A stretch of DNA of 64,000 bases from G965215055 sp965215055 (GTDB taxonomy: Bacteria > Pseudomonadota > Gammaproteobacteria > UBA4575). Positions 56,726 to 64,000 of the stretch are shown here, piece by piece (positions within the stretch are counted from its first letter, which is position 1; the number at the start of each line of letters is the position of its first letter). The notes under the pieces are model-generated. The model saw nothing but the letters and a program-made list of their open reading frames with translations, did not search any database and had not been told where the DNA came from. The translations under genes were made by a program, and so were the position numbers. The DNA is taken from NCBI GenBank assembly GCA_965215055.1, contig OZ244046.1, positions 496,001-560,000 of the forward strand, given 5' to 3'.

Positions 56726-58113
56726 ATGGATTCTTTCTTAGTAAGGGAAAAATATGGTCTCCGACGCTCGTATAGTAGTCCCCCCCCCCATGGAGTGGAA
56801 GCGGCCTCGACAGTAAAATTGCCGTCTTCGGGTTCCTCTTCCTGTGCCTCAACGTACTTCTCTTCGACTATCTTGTCGTTACCGACCCGTTAAAGCTCTT
56901 TAGGCTGGCTGTAGAAGACTCCTGGATAGAGAGTCTCACCGCGGTTTTTCTCCTCCTGGCAGGCCTGTTGTTATTTGCCATGGCTTGGGTGGAATCGAAC
57001 CTCTTTCGGCGCTGCCTCTATATCCTCGGCGGTATCGCACTGGTATTCATTGCAGGCGAAGAAATCAGCTGGGGACAGCGTATATTTGAATTTACCACGC
57101 CTGAATTCTTGCGAGACTTGAATAGACAGAACGAATTCAACGTTCACAATCTCCAAACTATTAGCTTCAAGCTGGTTGAAAAGGTCTTCCATCAAGCAAT
57201 AATACTGTTGTGCACTGTAACCTGCGTCGCTTTCTTCTGCCGAAAACGCACTGTCCTCGGGATTCCAGTACCGTCAATACCACTGATGTTCGGATTCCTG
57301 ATGATGATTGATTTCATGGCACCATATCATGGCACGGTTGGCTTGGAAGCTGTTCTTGGTTCGGGTTACACTCATAACAGCCAAAAGACCTTGCTTCTTC
57401 TCTTCGTCATCTATGCCTTGCTTTTCAGACACACCGGGTTGTTTATTGTCACGGTTGCAACCGCAACGCTCATCCTGGCTTCTGAGTTTATCTTCATGTC
57501 CAATCACCTGCGCAGATTATCAGAGTTGAAGGAGTATCTGTTCGGACTTGCCTGCCTTCTCTATTCTTTGGAGCTATGGTTGGCGCAGGGCGTTCAGGGA
57601 CGGTTGGCGGCGATCTTTGGCCTAAAATGGCCGAACGTACGGGTCCCATCCTTGCTGACAACGTGCTCCCTGGTCATTGCAGGCAGTATCGGGTTAACGT
57701 TCTTCGAGTATTTCAGCGGCGCTCACCGGTCAGGTGATCACCGGTCAATTTACCAGTCCATCACGCAAGGTACGGTCGGTGAACCAGTCATCCGCTCCAA
57801 CTTCGACGTCTATCTCATCGAAGACCGGTTAATTTACTTCAAGGAGCCGTGCACGCCGGCGGATATCAAGCCCAAGTTCTTTTTGCATATTATCCCTGCT
57901 GACCTCCATGACCTTCCTGGCTACCGCAAGCGGCATGGTTTCGATAACCTGGACTTCGACTTTTATCGGCCCCATACAGACCATTGCATGAGGGCAATCC
58001 AGCTCCCGGATTACGACATCAACAGTGTCAGAACCGGCCAGTACGTGCCAGGAGAGGGAAAGATATGGAACGAAGAGTTTACGCTTAACCCGAGTTTCCG
58101 GAACAGGCGTTGA
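56726..58113 (+). CDS. phase-variable membrane protein, copy 2 (out of frame at the tract)
   Basis: The body is open from TGG at 56791 to the stop at 58111-58113, about 440 residues: hydrophobic segments from KIAVFGFLFLCLNVLLFDYL on, the motif GEEISWGQRIFEFTTPEFLR and the C-terminal domain with SNFDVYLIEDRLIYFKEPCTP. Starts at ATG 56726 and ATG 56754 (AAGGG six bases upstream) are both out of frame with ten C; 11 C would open the first and 9 C the second. A TTG at 56968 starts only a truncated frame. It is very similar to copies 1 and 3 except for short blocks. Confidence 0.72.
56780..56789. repeat. homopolymer of ten C, copy 2 tract
   Basis: Ten C after TATAGTAGT, followed by ATGGAGTGGAAGC. 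It occupies the same place as the 26-base tracts of copies 1 and 3 but is 16 bases shorter, which shows that this tract has changed length since duplication. Confidence 0.9.
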
Positions 58114-58345
58114 CGTAAGTCATAGACAAGCCACATGGAACATGATAAGTGGAAACAGGGTTTTTTAATGTGCCTGGAAAAAGAACATAAAATTGAGCAG
58201 TTGTGGAAAAACAGGAGTTATGTCGTTTTGGGGGTGCTGTTTTACAATGAAACAAAGACCAGGCGAGATTTTGAAAGAGAAGATGCGGTTATCCTCGCAA
58301 AATATCTTTAGGTTGAACGTCCTGTCATAACCTCTTGTTGCAGCA
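58090..58345 (+). repeat. duplicated cmoA-side spacer joined to a rimI 3' fragment
   Basis: Bases 58090 to about 58253 repeat, with scattered changes, the spacer between copy 1 and cmoA (42380-42546 on the minus strand), down to CAATGAAACAAAGAC. From about 58268 the frame reads DFEREDAVILAKYL and a stop, matching the RimI end SFGREDAVILAKSL, and the following bases to about 58345 match the region after rimI. So pieces that flank copy 1 on both sides are joined here end to end, as expected from a tandem or circular duplication of a rimI-end to spacer unit. Confidence 0.75.
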
Positions 58346-58360
58346 TCGGCAATCGTTAAA

Positions 58361-58498
58361 ATGGTTACGACCATGCAAAACTTACTGGAAGAATTAAAAG
58401 CTGCGTTTCAAAGTGATGAACGCCTAGTCATTGATGGAAAGCTGGCGAAAAACAAGATTATTGAATTGGTACTTGCGACGGATGGAAGCTTGTATTAG
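58361..58498 (+). pseudogene. 5' fragment of a type III restriction-modification mod gene
   Basis: This 45-codon frame begins MVTTMQNLLEELKAAF, continues SDERLVIDGKLAKNKIIEL and stops at TAG after GSLY. The segment DERLxxxGKLxKNKIIELxL is the start of type III Mod methyltransferases, which are normally some 600 residues or longer. Only the N-terminal helix region is left. The downstream 45 bases have a recognisable counterpart upstream of copy 1 (VVELARAMDESLY), but the mod start itself is missing there. The fragment overlaps the far start (58482) of copy 3 in another frame. Confidence 0.6.
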
Positions 58499-59879
58499 GC
58501 AGAGGGAAAAGTATGGTCTCCGATGCTCGTATAGTAGTCCCCCCCCCCCCCCCCCCCCCCCCCCGTGGAGTGGAAGCGGCCTCGACAGCAAAATTGCCGT
58601 CTTCGGGTTCCTCTTCCTGTGCCTCAACGTACTTCTCTTCGACTATCTTGCCGCTACTGACCCGTTAAAGCTCTTTAGGCTGGCTCACGAAGACTCCTGG
58701 ATAGAGAGTCTCACCGTGGTTTTTCTCCTCCTGGCAGGCCTGTTGTTATTTGCCACGGCTTGGGTGGAATCGAACCTCTTTCGGCGCTGCCTCTATATCC
58801 TCGGCGGTATCGCAATGGTATTCATTGCAGGCGAAGAAATCAGCTGGGGACAGCGTATATTTGAATTTACCACGCCTGAATTCTTGCGAGGCCTGAATAG
58901 ACAGGACGAATTCAACGTTCACAATGCTATTAACTTGCCGTTGGTTAACAAGGTCTTCCATCAAGCAATCATGCTGTTGTGCGCTGTGACCTGCGTCGCT
59001 TTCTTCTGCCGAAAACGCACCGTCCTCGGGATTCCAGTACCGTCAATACCGCTGATGTTCGGATTCCTGGTGACGATTGATTCCGTGACGCCATATCATG
59101 GCCCGGTTGGCTTGGAAGCTGTCCTCGCCCCGGGTTACCTTCTTAGCAGCCCAAAGACCCTGTTTCTCCTCTTTGTCATCTATGCCTTGCTTTTCAGACA
59201 CACCAGGTTGTTTATTGTCACGGTTGCAACCGTGACGCTCACCCTGGCTTCTGAGTTTATCTTCATGTCCAATTACCTGCGCGGATTATCGGAGGTGAAG
59301 GAATATCTGTTCGGACTTGCCTACTTTCTCTATTCTTTGGAGCTATGGTTGGCGCAGGGCGTTCAGGGGCGGTTGACGGCGATCTTTGGCCTGAAATGGC
59401 CGAATGTACGGGGCCCATCCTTGCTGACAACGTGCTCCCTGGTCATTGCAGGCAGTACCGGGTTAATGTTCTTCGAGTATTTCAGTAGCGCTCACCGGTC
59501 AATTTACCAGTCCATCACGCAAGGTACGGCCGGTGAACCAGTCGTCCGCTCCAACTTCGACGTCTATCTCATCGAAGACCGGTTAATTTACTTCAAGGAG
59601 CCGTGTACTCCGGCGGATACCAAGCCCGGGTTCTTTTTGCATATCATCCCTGCTGACCCCCATGACCTTCCTGGCTACCAAAAGCCGCATGGTTTCGATA
59701 ACCTGGACTTCAAGTTTTATCGGCTCCATCCGGACCTCCGCCATTGCATGATGGCAATCCAGCTCCCGGATTACGACATCAACAGTGTCAAAACCGGTCA
59801 GTTCGTGCGAGGAGAGGGATGGATATGGAAAGAAGAGTTTACGCTTAACAGGCAAACTAAAGTAAAGCCCATTAAATGA
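58482..59879 (+). CDS. phase-variable membrane protein, copy 3 (in frame as written)
   Basis: From ATG 58482 the frame runs MEACIRQREKYGLR..., through nine prolines encoded by the C tract, to the stop: 465 residues. It has about eight or nine membrane segments, GEEISWGQRIFEFTTPEFLR, and a C-terminal soluble domain starting near SNFDVYLIEDRLIYFKEP. With 26 C it is open from this far start. The nearer ATG at 58513, which has AGAGGG six bases upstream, would need 24 or 27 C. The C terminus (NRQTKVKPIK) differs from copies 1 and 2 because the homology ends at GAGTTTACGCTTAAC. The family function is unknown to me; an inner-membrane protein is predicted. Confidence 0.78.
   Translation: MEACIRQREKYGLRCSYSSPPPPPPPPPWSGSGLDSKIAVFGFLFLCLNVLLFDYLAATDPLKLFRLAHEDSWIESLTVVFLLLAGLLLFATAWVESNLFRRCLYILGGIAMVFIAGEEISWGQRIFEFTTPEFLRGLNRQDEFNVHNAINLPLVNKVFHQAIMLLCAVTCVAFFCRKRTVLGIPVPSIPLMFGFLVTIDSVTPYHGPVGLEAVLAPGYLLSSPKTLFLLFVIYALLFRHTRLFIVTVATVTLTLASEFIFMSNYLRGLSEVKEYLFGLAYFLYSLELWLAQGVQGRLTAIFGLKWPNVRGPSLLTTCSLVIAGSTGLMFFEYFSSAHRSIYQSITQGTAGEPVVRSNFDVYLIEDRLIYFKEPCTPADTKPGFFLHIIPADPHDLPGYQKPHGFDNLDFKFYRLHPDLRHCMMAIQLPDYDINSVKTGQFVRGEGWIWKEEFTLNRQTKVKPIK
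58539..58564. repeat. homopolymer of 26 C, copy 3 tract
   Basis: Twenty-six C between TATAGTAGT and GTGGAGTGG. It begins on a codon boundary of the far start, so eight CCC codons and CCG follow (nine prolines). A change of one base shuts that frame. Confidence 0.9.
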
Positions 59880-59924
59880 CTTAAAAGGTGCCCGGGTAAG
59901 CTTATTAAAATCAATTATATATTA

Positions 59925-60000
59925 TGGTGGGTCGTATAGGATTCGAACCTATGACCATCGGGTTAAAAGCCCGGTGCTCTACCAACTGAGCTAACGACCC
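59925..60000 (-). tRNA. tRNA-Lys (anticodon UUU), CCA encoded
   Basis: On the minus strand the gene starts GGGTCGTTAGCTCAGTTGGT. The anticodon stem-loop has CTTTTAA (anticodon TTT), the T arm has GGTTCGAATCC, and the acceptor ends ACGACCC-A-CCA. All stems pair. The 3' CCA is encoded. It lies upstream of queC, in the order tRNA-Lys, queC, queE, cpoB, pal, tolB read by coordinate. Confidence 0.98.
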
Positions 60001-60082
60001 ATGTGGCGCGCTATCATAGCCCAAATCTTGATAAAGCTCTATGTAGAAAATTATCCAAACAAAACATCAACGCACACTATAT

Positions 60083-60775
60083 CTACATGACAGTATACGA
60101 CGTTGGGTCCTCAATGCCGGCATCAATGAATCCTCGCTTGCGAAAACGGCAAGCATCGCACACTCCACATGCCCTACCCTGTTCATCTGCTGCATAACAG
60201 GAAACCGTAAGTGAATAGTCTACCCCCAACTTATCGCCCAACTGAATGATCTCAGACTTGGAAAGTGAAATCAGCGGAGTATGTATAACCAGCTCTTGTC
60301 CTTCCACCCCTGCCCTGGTAGCAAGATTTGCCATGGATTGATACGCCTTTATATACTCTGGTCGGCAATCCGGATAGCCGGAATAGTCCACCGCATTGAC
60401 ACCTATGAACAGGTCCTGAATACGTAGCACCTCGGCCCATGCCAGAGCAACAGATAAAAAAACAGTGTTGCGTGCGGGCACATAGGTGACGGGTATTCCT
60501 GCCGTTACATTCTTGGGAACCCCCATACTCTCGTCTGTAAGGGCCGACCCCTTAAAAGCCGCGAGATCAATATCGAATATCTTGTGCTCAACGACGTTCA
60601 GTGCACGTGTGATTTTTTTTGCCGCTTTCAATTCTACGCTATGGCGTTGGCCGTAACGAAAACTTAGGGCATAACAAACGTACTCTTTCTCCCGGGCAAT
60701 GGCTAAAGTAGTAGCTGAATCAAGTCCCCCTGAAAGGAGAACGATTGCCTTCTTACGTTGTGACAATCGATTCAA
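60083..60775 (-). CDS. queC: 7-cyano-7-deazaguanine synthase
   Basis: This 230-residue enzyme has the PP-loop AIVLLSGGLDSATTLAIA, VPARNTVFLSVALAWAE and the zinc-binding cysteines in CYAADEQGRACGVCDACRFR. It makes preQ0 from 7-carboxy-7-deazaguanine with ATP and ammonia in queuosine synthesis. It is 58 bases after queE, which makes its substrate. Confidence 0.96.
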   Translation of the reverse strand: MNRLSQRKKAIVLLSGGLDSATTLAIAREKEYVCYALSFRYGQRHSVELKAAKKITRALNVVEHKIFDIDLAAFKGSALTDESMGVPKNVTAGIPVTYVPARNTVFLSVALAWAEVLRIQDLFIGVNAVDYSGYPDCRPEYIKAYQSMANLATRAGVEGQELVIHTPLISLSKSEIIQLGDKLGVDYSLTVSCYAADEQGRACGVCDACRFRKRGFIDAGIEDPTSYTVM

Positions 60776-60833
60776 ACCCTGAAAATAAACACGATTACCC
60801 CTTTATGCCGGCCGAACCAGGCGAACATCGTAA

Positions 60834-61529
60834 TCAATGACCAGGGGCGCTGCCCCAAAGAATTTTATGCAGTTGCAACTGAAATCGAACGGCCAATCGG
60901 TCTGCCAAAATCCATTCCGCAAGTTGCCTGGGTTCAAGTTCATCAAAACTCGGTGAAAACAATATCGTACAACGGTCTGTCAGCCGGTGTTCATCCAAAA
61001 CAAGCTTTGCCCAAAGATAGTCCTCGCGGTCACAAATGACGAATTTCACCTGGTCTTGCTGACGCAAGTAGTTGATATTCTGCCAGCAATTCTTTTCAGC
61101 CTCACCTGATGCAGGCGTCTTGATGTCCACTATCTTGACTACCCGTGGGTCCACCCGGTCTATTTCCAAAGCGCCACTGGTTTCCAGTGATACTTTAAAT
61201 TTCTGGTCACACAGGTTTGACAATAGAGACAGACAATCCCTCTGTGCAAGCGGTTCACCACCTGTAACCGTCACGTGCCTGATATTATAGTTCGCAACCC
61301 TGGTTTCTATGTCTGCAAGATTCATCCATTTACCACCTGTAAACGCATACGTCGTATCACAGTATTGACAGCGCAGCGGGCAGCCCGTTAAACGAATAAA
61401 TACGGTGGGCACACCAACTGTGTTGGACTCACCCTGAATTGAAGCAAAAATTTCAGTAACGCGAAGTCTTGGTAACCGGGACTGTATATCCAGAGGCGCG
61501 ACCGCGCTTGGCGTTTCAATGGCCTTCAC
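60834..61529 (-). CDS. queE: 7-carboxy-7-deazaguanine synthase
   Basis: This radical-SAM enzyme has FASIQGESNTVGVPTVFIRLTGCPLRCQYCDT with the three cluster cysteines (CxxxCxxC), VTGGEPL and LETSGALEIDRVDPRV. It converts 6-carboxytetrahydropterin to 7-carboxy-7-deazaguanine. I use the GTG at 61529 as start, which overlaps cpoB by 14 bases; a GTG at 61571 would give 14 more residues. Its product feeds QueC. Confidence 0.93.
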   Translation of the reverse strand: MKAIETPSAVAPLDIQSRLPRLRVTEIFASIQGESNTVGVPTVFIRLTGCPLRCQYCDTTYAFTGGKWMNLADIETRVANYNIRHVTVTGGEPLAQRDCLSLLSNLCDQKFKVSLETSGALEIDRVDPRVVKIVDIKTPASGEAEKNCWQNINYLRQQDQVKFVICDREDYLWAKLVLDEHRLTDRCTILFSPSFDELEPRQLAEWILADRLAVRFQLQLHKILWGSAPGH

Positions 61530-62376
61530 GTAGCATGCGTTCAAGTCGTTGTTGCGCAAGGTTAGCCACACTGGAATTAGGAAATTGCGCGCGCACCTGG
61601 GTAAGCTCTATGCGTGCTTCCTCATATTGTCCGAGTTCGTAACGTGTAAAACCGAGCTTTAACTTGGCATCCGCCAACTTTGAGCTTGTCGGATAGTTAT
61701 TTATTACCTTTAAAAACTCTGCAAGCGCTTGTGGATATCGCCTGGACACGTAGCTTGCCTCCGCTAACCAATACTGAGCATTGGCGGCATACTCACTATT
61801 CGGATAAGTTTGCAGAAAAAACCCAAAGGCGGCAATCGATTCATCGTATTTGCCTTGCTTCAACAAGATAAAAGCATTCTTGTAATCCCGTTTTATGTCA
61901 TCTGGCGTTGCTGTTGATATCGTCGCGTCTGGTGTCGTCACCATAACCGGTGAAGGAGTGGGAATACCTGGGGATAATTGTAGCGCATCAAGGTCTGTCG
62001 CCTGCTGGTTTTGTGCATCTCCAGCGTTGCCTGCGCTCTCCCCACCACTTGTCAAAGCATTTACAGCATTTGATGGAACACCCGTCTCGCCTGGAAAAGC
62101 TTGCAAAAGGTGGTCAATATTCAGATGTTGCTCACGCTGATGCGCCATGAAAGTATTCAGTTCATGTACCAAACGTTCATTTTCACCACGCAACTGTTGC
62201 ACCTCGCTTTGTATGGCCTCTATCCGTTTTACCATGTTCAGCAATACCTGATTGTCAATCATGCGTTCAATACGTTGTAATCTTGCATCAAATTCAGCAT
62301 CAGTGGCTTCGTCCGCTGCGACCACTGTAGACAACAACACTGCAAAAAAACCTGTCAGTGGTTTTACTGCTCTCAT
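61516..62376 (-). CDS. cpoB: cell division coordinator CpoB (YbgF)
   Basis: This 286-residue periplasmic protein has a signal peptide ending near TVVAADEA, an N-terminal coiled coil (RLQRIERMIDNQVLLNMVKRIE, QQLRGENERLVHEL), an Ala/Thr/Ser-rich linker, and a C-terminal TPR domain (YKNAFILLKQGKYDESIAAF, AQYWLAEASYVSRRYPQAL). It trimerises and links TolA and peptidoglycan synthesis during constriction. It follows pal by 28 bases. Confidence 0.93.
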   Translation of the reverse strand: MRAVKPLTGFFAVLLSTVVAADEATDAEFDARLQRIERMIDNQVLLNMVKRIEAIQSEVQQLRGENERLVHELNTFMAHQREQHLNIDHLLQAFPGETGVPSNAVNALTSGGESAGNAGDAQNQQATDLDALQLSPGIPTPSPVMVTTPDATISTATPDDIKRDYKNAFILLKQGKYDESIAAFGFFLQTYPNSEYAANAQYWLAEASYVSRRYPQALAEFLKVINNYPTSSKLADAKLKLGFTRYELGQYEEARIELTQVRAQFPNSSVANLAQQRLERMLREGH

Positions 62377-62404
62377 CTTACATACTCTCTCTTCTGATCA
62401 AGGC

Positions 62405-62980
62405 TTAAGGACCGGCAATCAATTCCACTCTTCTGTTTTGTTGCCAGGATTCTTCGTTAGAACCAACAACCGCAGGATTCTCTTCGCCATAACTGACAAT
62501 ATCAATCTGGTCACTATTAACGCCATGCAACAAAATCAACTCGCGCACGGATTGCGCACGGCGTTCGCCTAAGGCAAGATTGTATTCACGCGTGCCTCGC
62601 TCATCCGCGTGCCCTTCCAAGCGTAACTGCCGCTCAGGACTCGCAGCCAGGGCTTCAGCTACCGAAGTAATTAAAGGCAACGACTCTTCGTGCACTTGAT
62701 AACTGTCGTAGTCAAAATAAATTACGTTACCCAAGTCGCTATCTACGCCAAGCGCATCAAGTGCATCCATAGACAAATCGCCTTCATCACCAAGACTTGT
62801 CGTTTCGGGTCCATCATCCGTCGTTGCCTTGGAGCCATCTTCTATTTTGACATCATGCTCATCATCACTTATCACGTCACTAGGCACTTCCTCCTGTATA
62901 CTGGTTCCAGTGCCACTACAGGCAACGCCTACTATTAAAAACAGGCTTATAAATAAAATATAAAACGGTTGTTTAACCAT
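62405..62980 (-). CDS. pal: peptidoglycan-associated lipoprotein Pal
   Basis: This 191-residue lipoprotein has a lipobox in IVGVACSG (Cys21), an acidic linker, and an OmpA-like domain with VIYFDYDSYQVHEES and the peptidoglycan-binding RLEGHADERGTREYNLALGERRAQSV. It ties the outer membrane to the cell wall and binds TolB. It is 31 bases after tolB. Confidence 0.96.
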   Translation of the reverse strand: MVKQPFYILFISLFLIVGVACSGTGTSIQEEVPSDVISDDEHDVKIEDGSKATTDDGPETTSLGDEGDLSMDALDALGVDSDLGNVIYFDYDSYQVHEESLPLITSVAEALAASPERQLRLEGHADERGTREYNLALGERRAQSVRELILLHGVNSDQIDIVSYGEENPAVVGSNEESWQQNRRVELIAGP

Positions 62981-63011
62981 TGCTTACTTTCCCTCTATTC
63001 AGTCATTGACG

Positions 63012-64000
63012 TTACTGACGAAATGGCGACCATACGGGTTCACGCACGTCACCCCCGGCTAATCGAAGCCTTTGTTTAACCCTCCCATCCGCACTTACCG
63101 CAGACAAGATACCACGGCCATTTTCCACGGTTGCATAGATAATCATACTTCCATTAGGCGCATAACTTGGCCTTTCATCCAGTTTACCATTGGTAATAAC
63201 TCGCATCGCATTATTGTGCATTTCCACAATCGCGATGCGAAATCCATCACCGTTGTTATGTACCAGGGCAAAAGAACGGCCATCCGGAGCAATATCCGCC
63301 GCCGCATTATAGCTGCCTTCAAAAGTAATTCGGCTTGCCTTGCCGCCTTTTACAGATATTTCATAAATCTGGGGTCTGCCGCTGCGGTCCGAAGTAAACA
63401 ACAATGACTTGCCATGTGGCATCCAGCTGGGTTCCGTATCAATTGAAGGCCCATTGGTAAGACGCCGCTCTATTTGCCGTGTTACCACATTCATCAGGTA
63501 GATATCCGGATTACCGTCCTCCGAGAGGGTAAGTGCCAGGTAACGGCCATCCGGCGACCACCTTGGAGCACTATTGATACCTGTTCGTGATGGAACCTTG
63601 AAGCGAGTACCCTGAACGATGTCTTGAACATAAATTGCGGAGTTATCTTCTTCAAATGATACATACGCCAAATGTTTACCATCTGGTGACCAGGTTGGTG
63701 ACATCAATTGTTTTCTAGATGAAAAAACAGTCCTCTGATTATGACCATCAGCATCTGCAACCTGCAAAACATACCTTTGATTTACCGTTCCCCTGTTGAT
63801 CGTGCTGATATAGGCAATATGCGTGCTGAACGCCCCGCGAACTCCAGTAAGCTCTTCAAATACAACGTCGCTGATCTTATGACCTACTCTACGCACATCT
63901 TTACCAGTAGCAGAAATGACGTTCCCCAAGAGTCTCCGTTGCCGTATCAAGTCAAACAGTTGAAACTCTACCCGGTATTGGTCATCGCTGACCACGTTGA
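63012..64000 (-). CDS. tolB: Tol-Pal protein TolB, partial (N terminus outside the window)
   Basis: The frame runs off the window edge, so about 330 residues of an expected 420-430 are present. It shows TolB beta-propeller repeats: SPTWSPDGKHLAYVSFED, SAPRWSPDGRYLALTLSEDG, EPSWMPHGKSLLFTSDRSG. The end of the N-terminal domain (FEELTGVRGAFSTHIAYIS) is also present. TolB is periplasmic and connects Pal with TolA. It opens the tolB-pal-cpoB-queE-queC run. Confidence 0.96.
   Translation of the reverse strand, partial: NVVSDDQYRVEFQLFDLIRQRRLLGNVISATGKDVRRVGHKISDVVFEELTGVRGAFSTHIAYISTINRGTVNQRYVLQVADADGHNQRTVFSSRKQLMSPTWSPDGKHLAYVSFEEDNSAIYVQDIVQGTRFKVPSRTGINSAPRWSPDGRYLALTLSEDGNPDIYLMNVVTRQIERRLTNGPSIDTEPSWMPHGKSLLFTSDRSGRPQIYEISVKGGKASRITFEGSYNAAADIAPDGRSFALVHNNGDGFRIAIVEMHNNAMRVITNGKLDERPSYAPNGSMIIYATVENGRGILSAVSADGRVKQRLRLAGGDVREPVWSPFRQ

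Noticed and set aside
1..64000. CRISPR arrays, prophage modules and rRNA genes
   Set aside because: No regularly spaced direct repeats, no phage structural or integrase genes and no rRNA segments were recognised anywhere in the window.

Overview
The window looks like a chromosomal segment of a gammaproteobacterium of moderate G+C content. The evidence is the family-level match and neighbourhoods of its housekeeping genes: a full System I cytochrome c maturation operon, mfd next to a CsiV-type gene, nagZ-mscS-hpt-mtnP, recA-recX-alaS-lysC-csrA, mutS-fdxA, cmoAB, ilvN-ilvC-psd-pssA-leuA, and tRNA-Lys-queC-queE-cpoB-pal-tolB. I cannot name the genus.

Layout. 1-540: the end of a putrescine-biosynthesis amidase (aguB) and a small membrane protein. 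675-3023: a complete IS1595-family element with perfect 24-bp inverted repeats and an 8-bp target duplication. Besides the transposase it carries a DNA methyltransferase and a putative HNH restriction endonuclease, and the methyltransferase gene contains a run of ten G. 3037-9991 (minus): ccmI-H-G-F-E-D-C-B-A. 10217-20348: mfd, csiV-like, mtnP, hpt, mscS, nagZ, zapE, mdh. 20463-26721: an apparently iron-regulated operon (Fur-box-like site, di-haem MauG/peroxidase, TonB receptor, ExbB, two ExbD, TonB), visibly richer in G+C than its neighbours. 26728-42368: an alpha/beta hydrolase, csrA, lysC, alaS, recX, recA, thpR, pncC, mutS, fdxA, an AddB-like nuclease, cmoB, cmoA. 42536-43950 and 56726-59879: three paralogous membrane-protein genes. 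44001-56520: rimI, a family 4 uracil-DNA glycosylase, leuA with a probable leader/attenuator, pssA, psd, ilvC, ilvH, tusA, a BepA-like protease, acs, katG. 59925-64000: tRNA-Lys, queC, queE, cpoB, pal and the 3' part of tolB.

The most unusual content is the three-member membrane-protein family. Each copy has a homopolymeric C tract (26, 10 and 26 bases on the coding strand) at the same place, between its start codons and the first membrane segment. Two upstream ATGs lie in two different frames, and the nearer one has a conserved Shine-Dalgarno sequence. Each tract can therefore select one of three states: read from the near start, read from the far start, or off. As written here, copy 3 is open from the far start and copies 1 and 2 are off. 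The two copies beside katG carry duplicated pieces of the rimI-cmoA locus and a 5' fragment of a type III restriction-modification mod gene. Together with the G10 tract in the transposon-borne methyltransferase, this suggests a genome that uses simple-sequence contingency loci for a surface or envelope trait and possibly for restriction-modification.

Ccm proteins act as one envelope pathway that attaches haem to c-type cytochromes, which the MauG-like protein would need. TolB, Pal and CpoB form the outer-membrane constriction system. LeuA, IlvC and IlvH serve branched-chain amino-acid synthesis, but ilvB is absent from its usual place beside ilvH. All functional calls come from reading motifs and gene order by eye; no database search was run.
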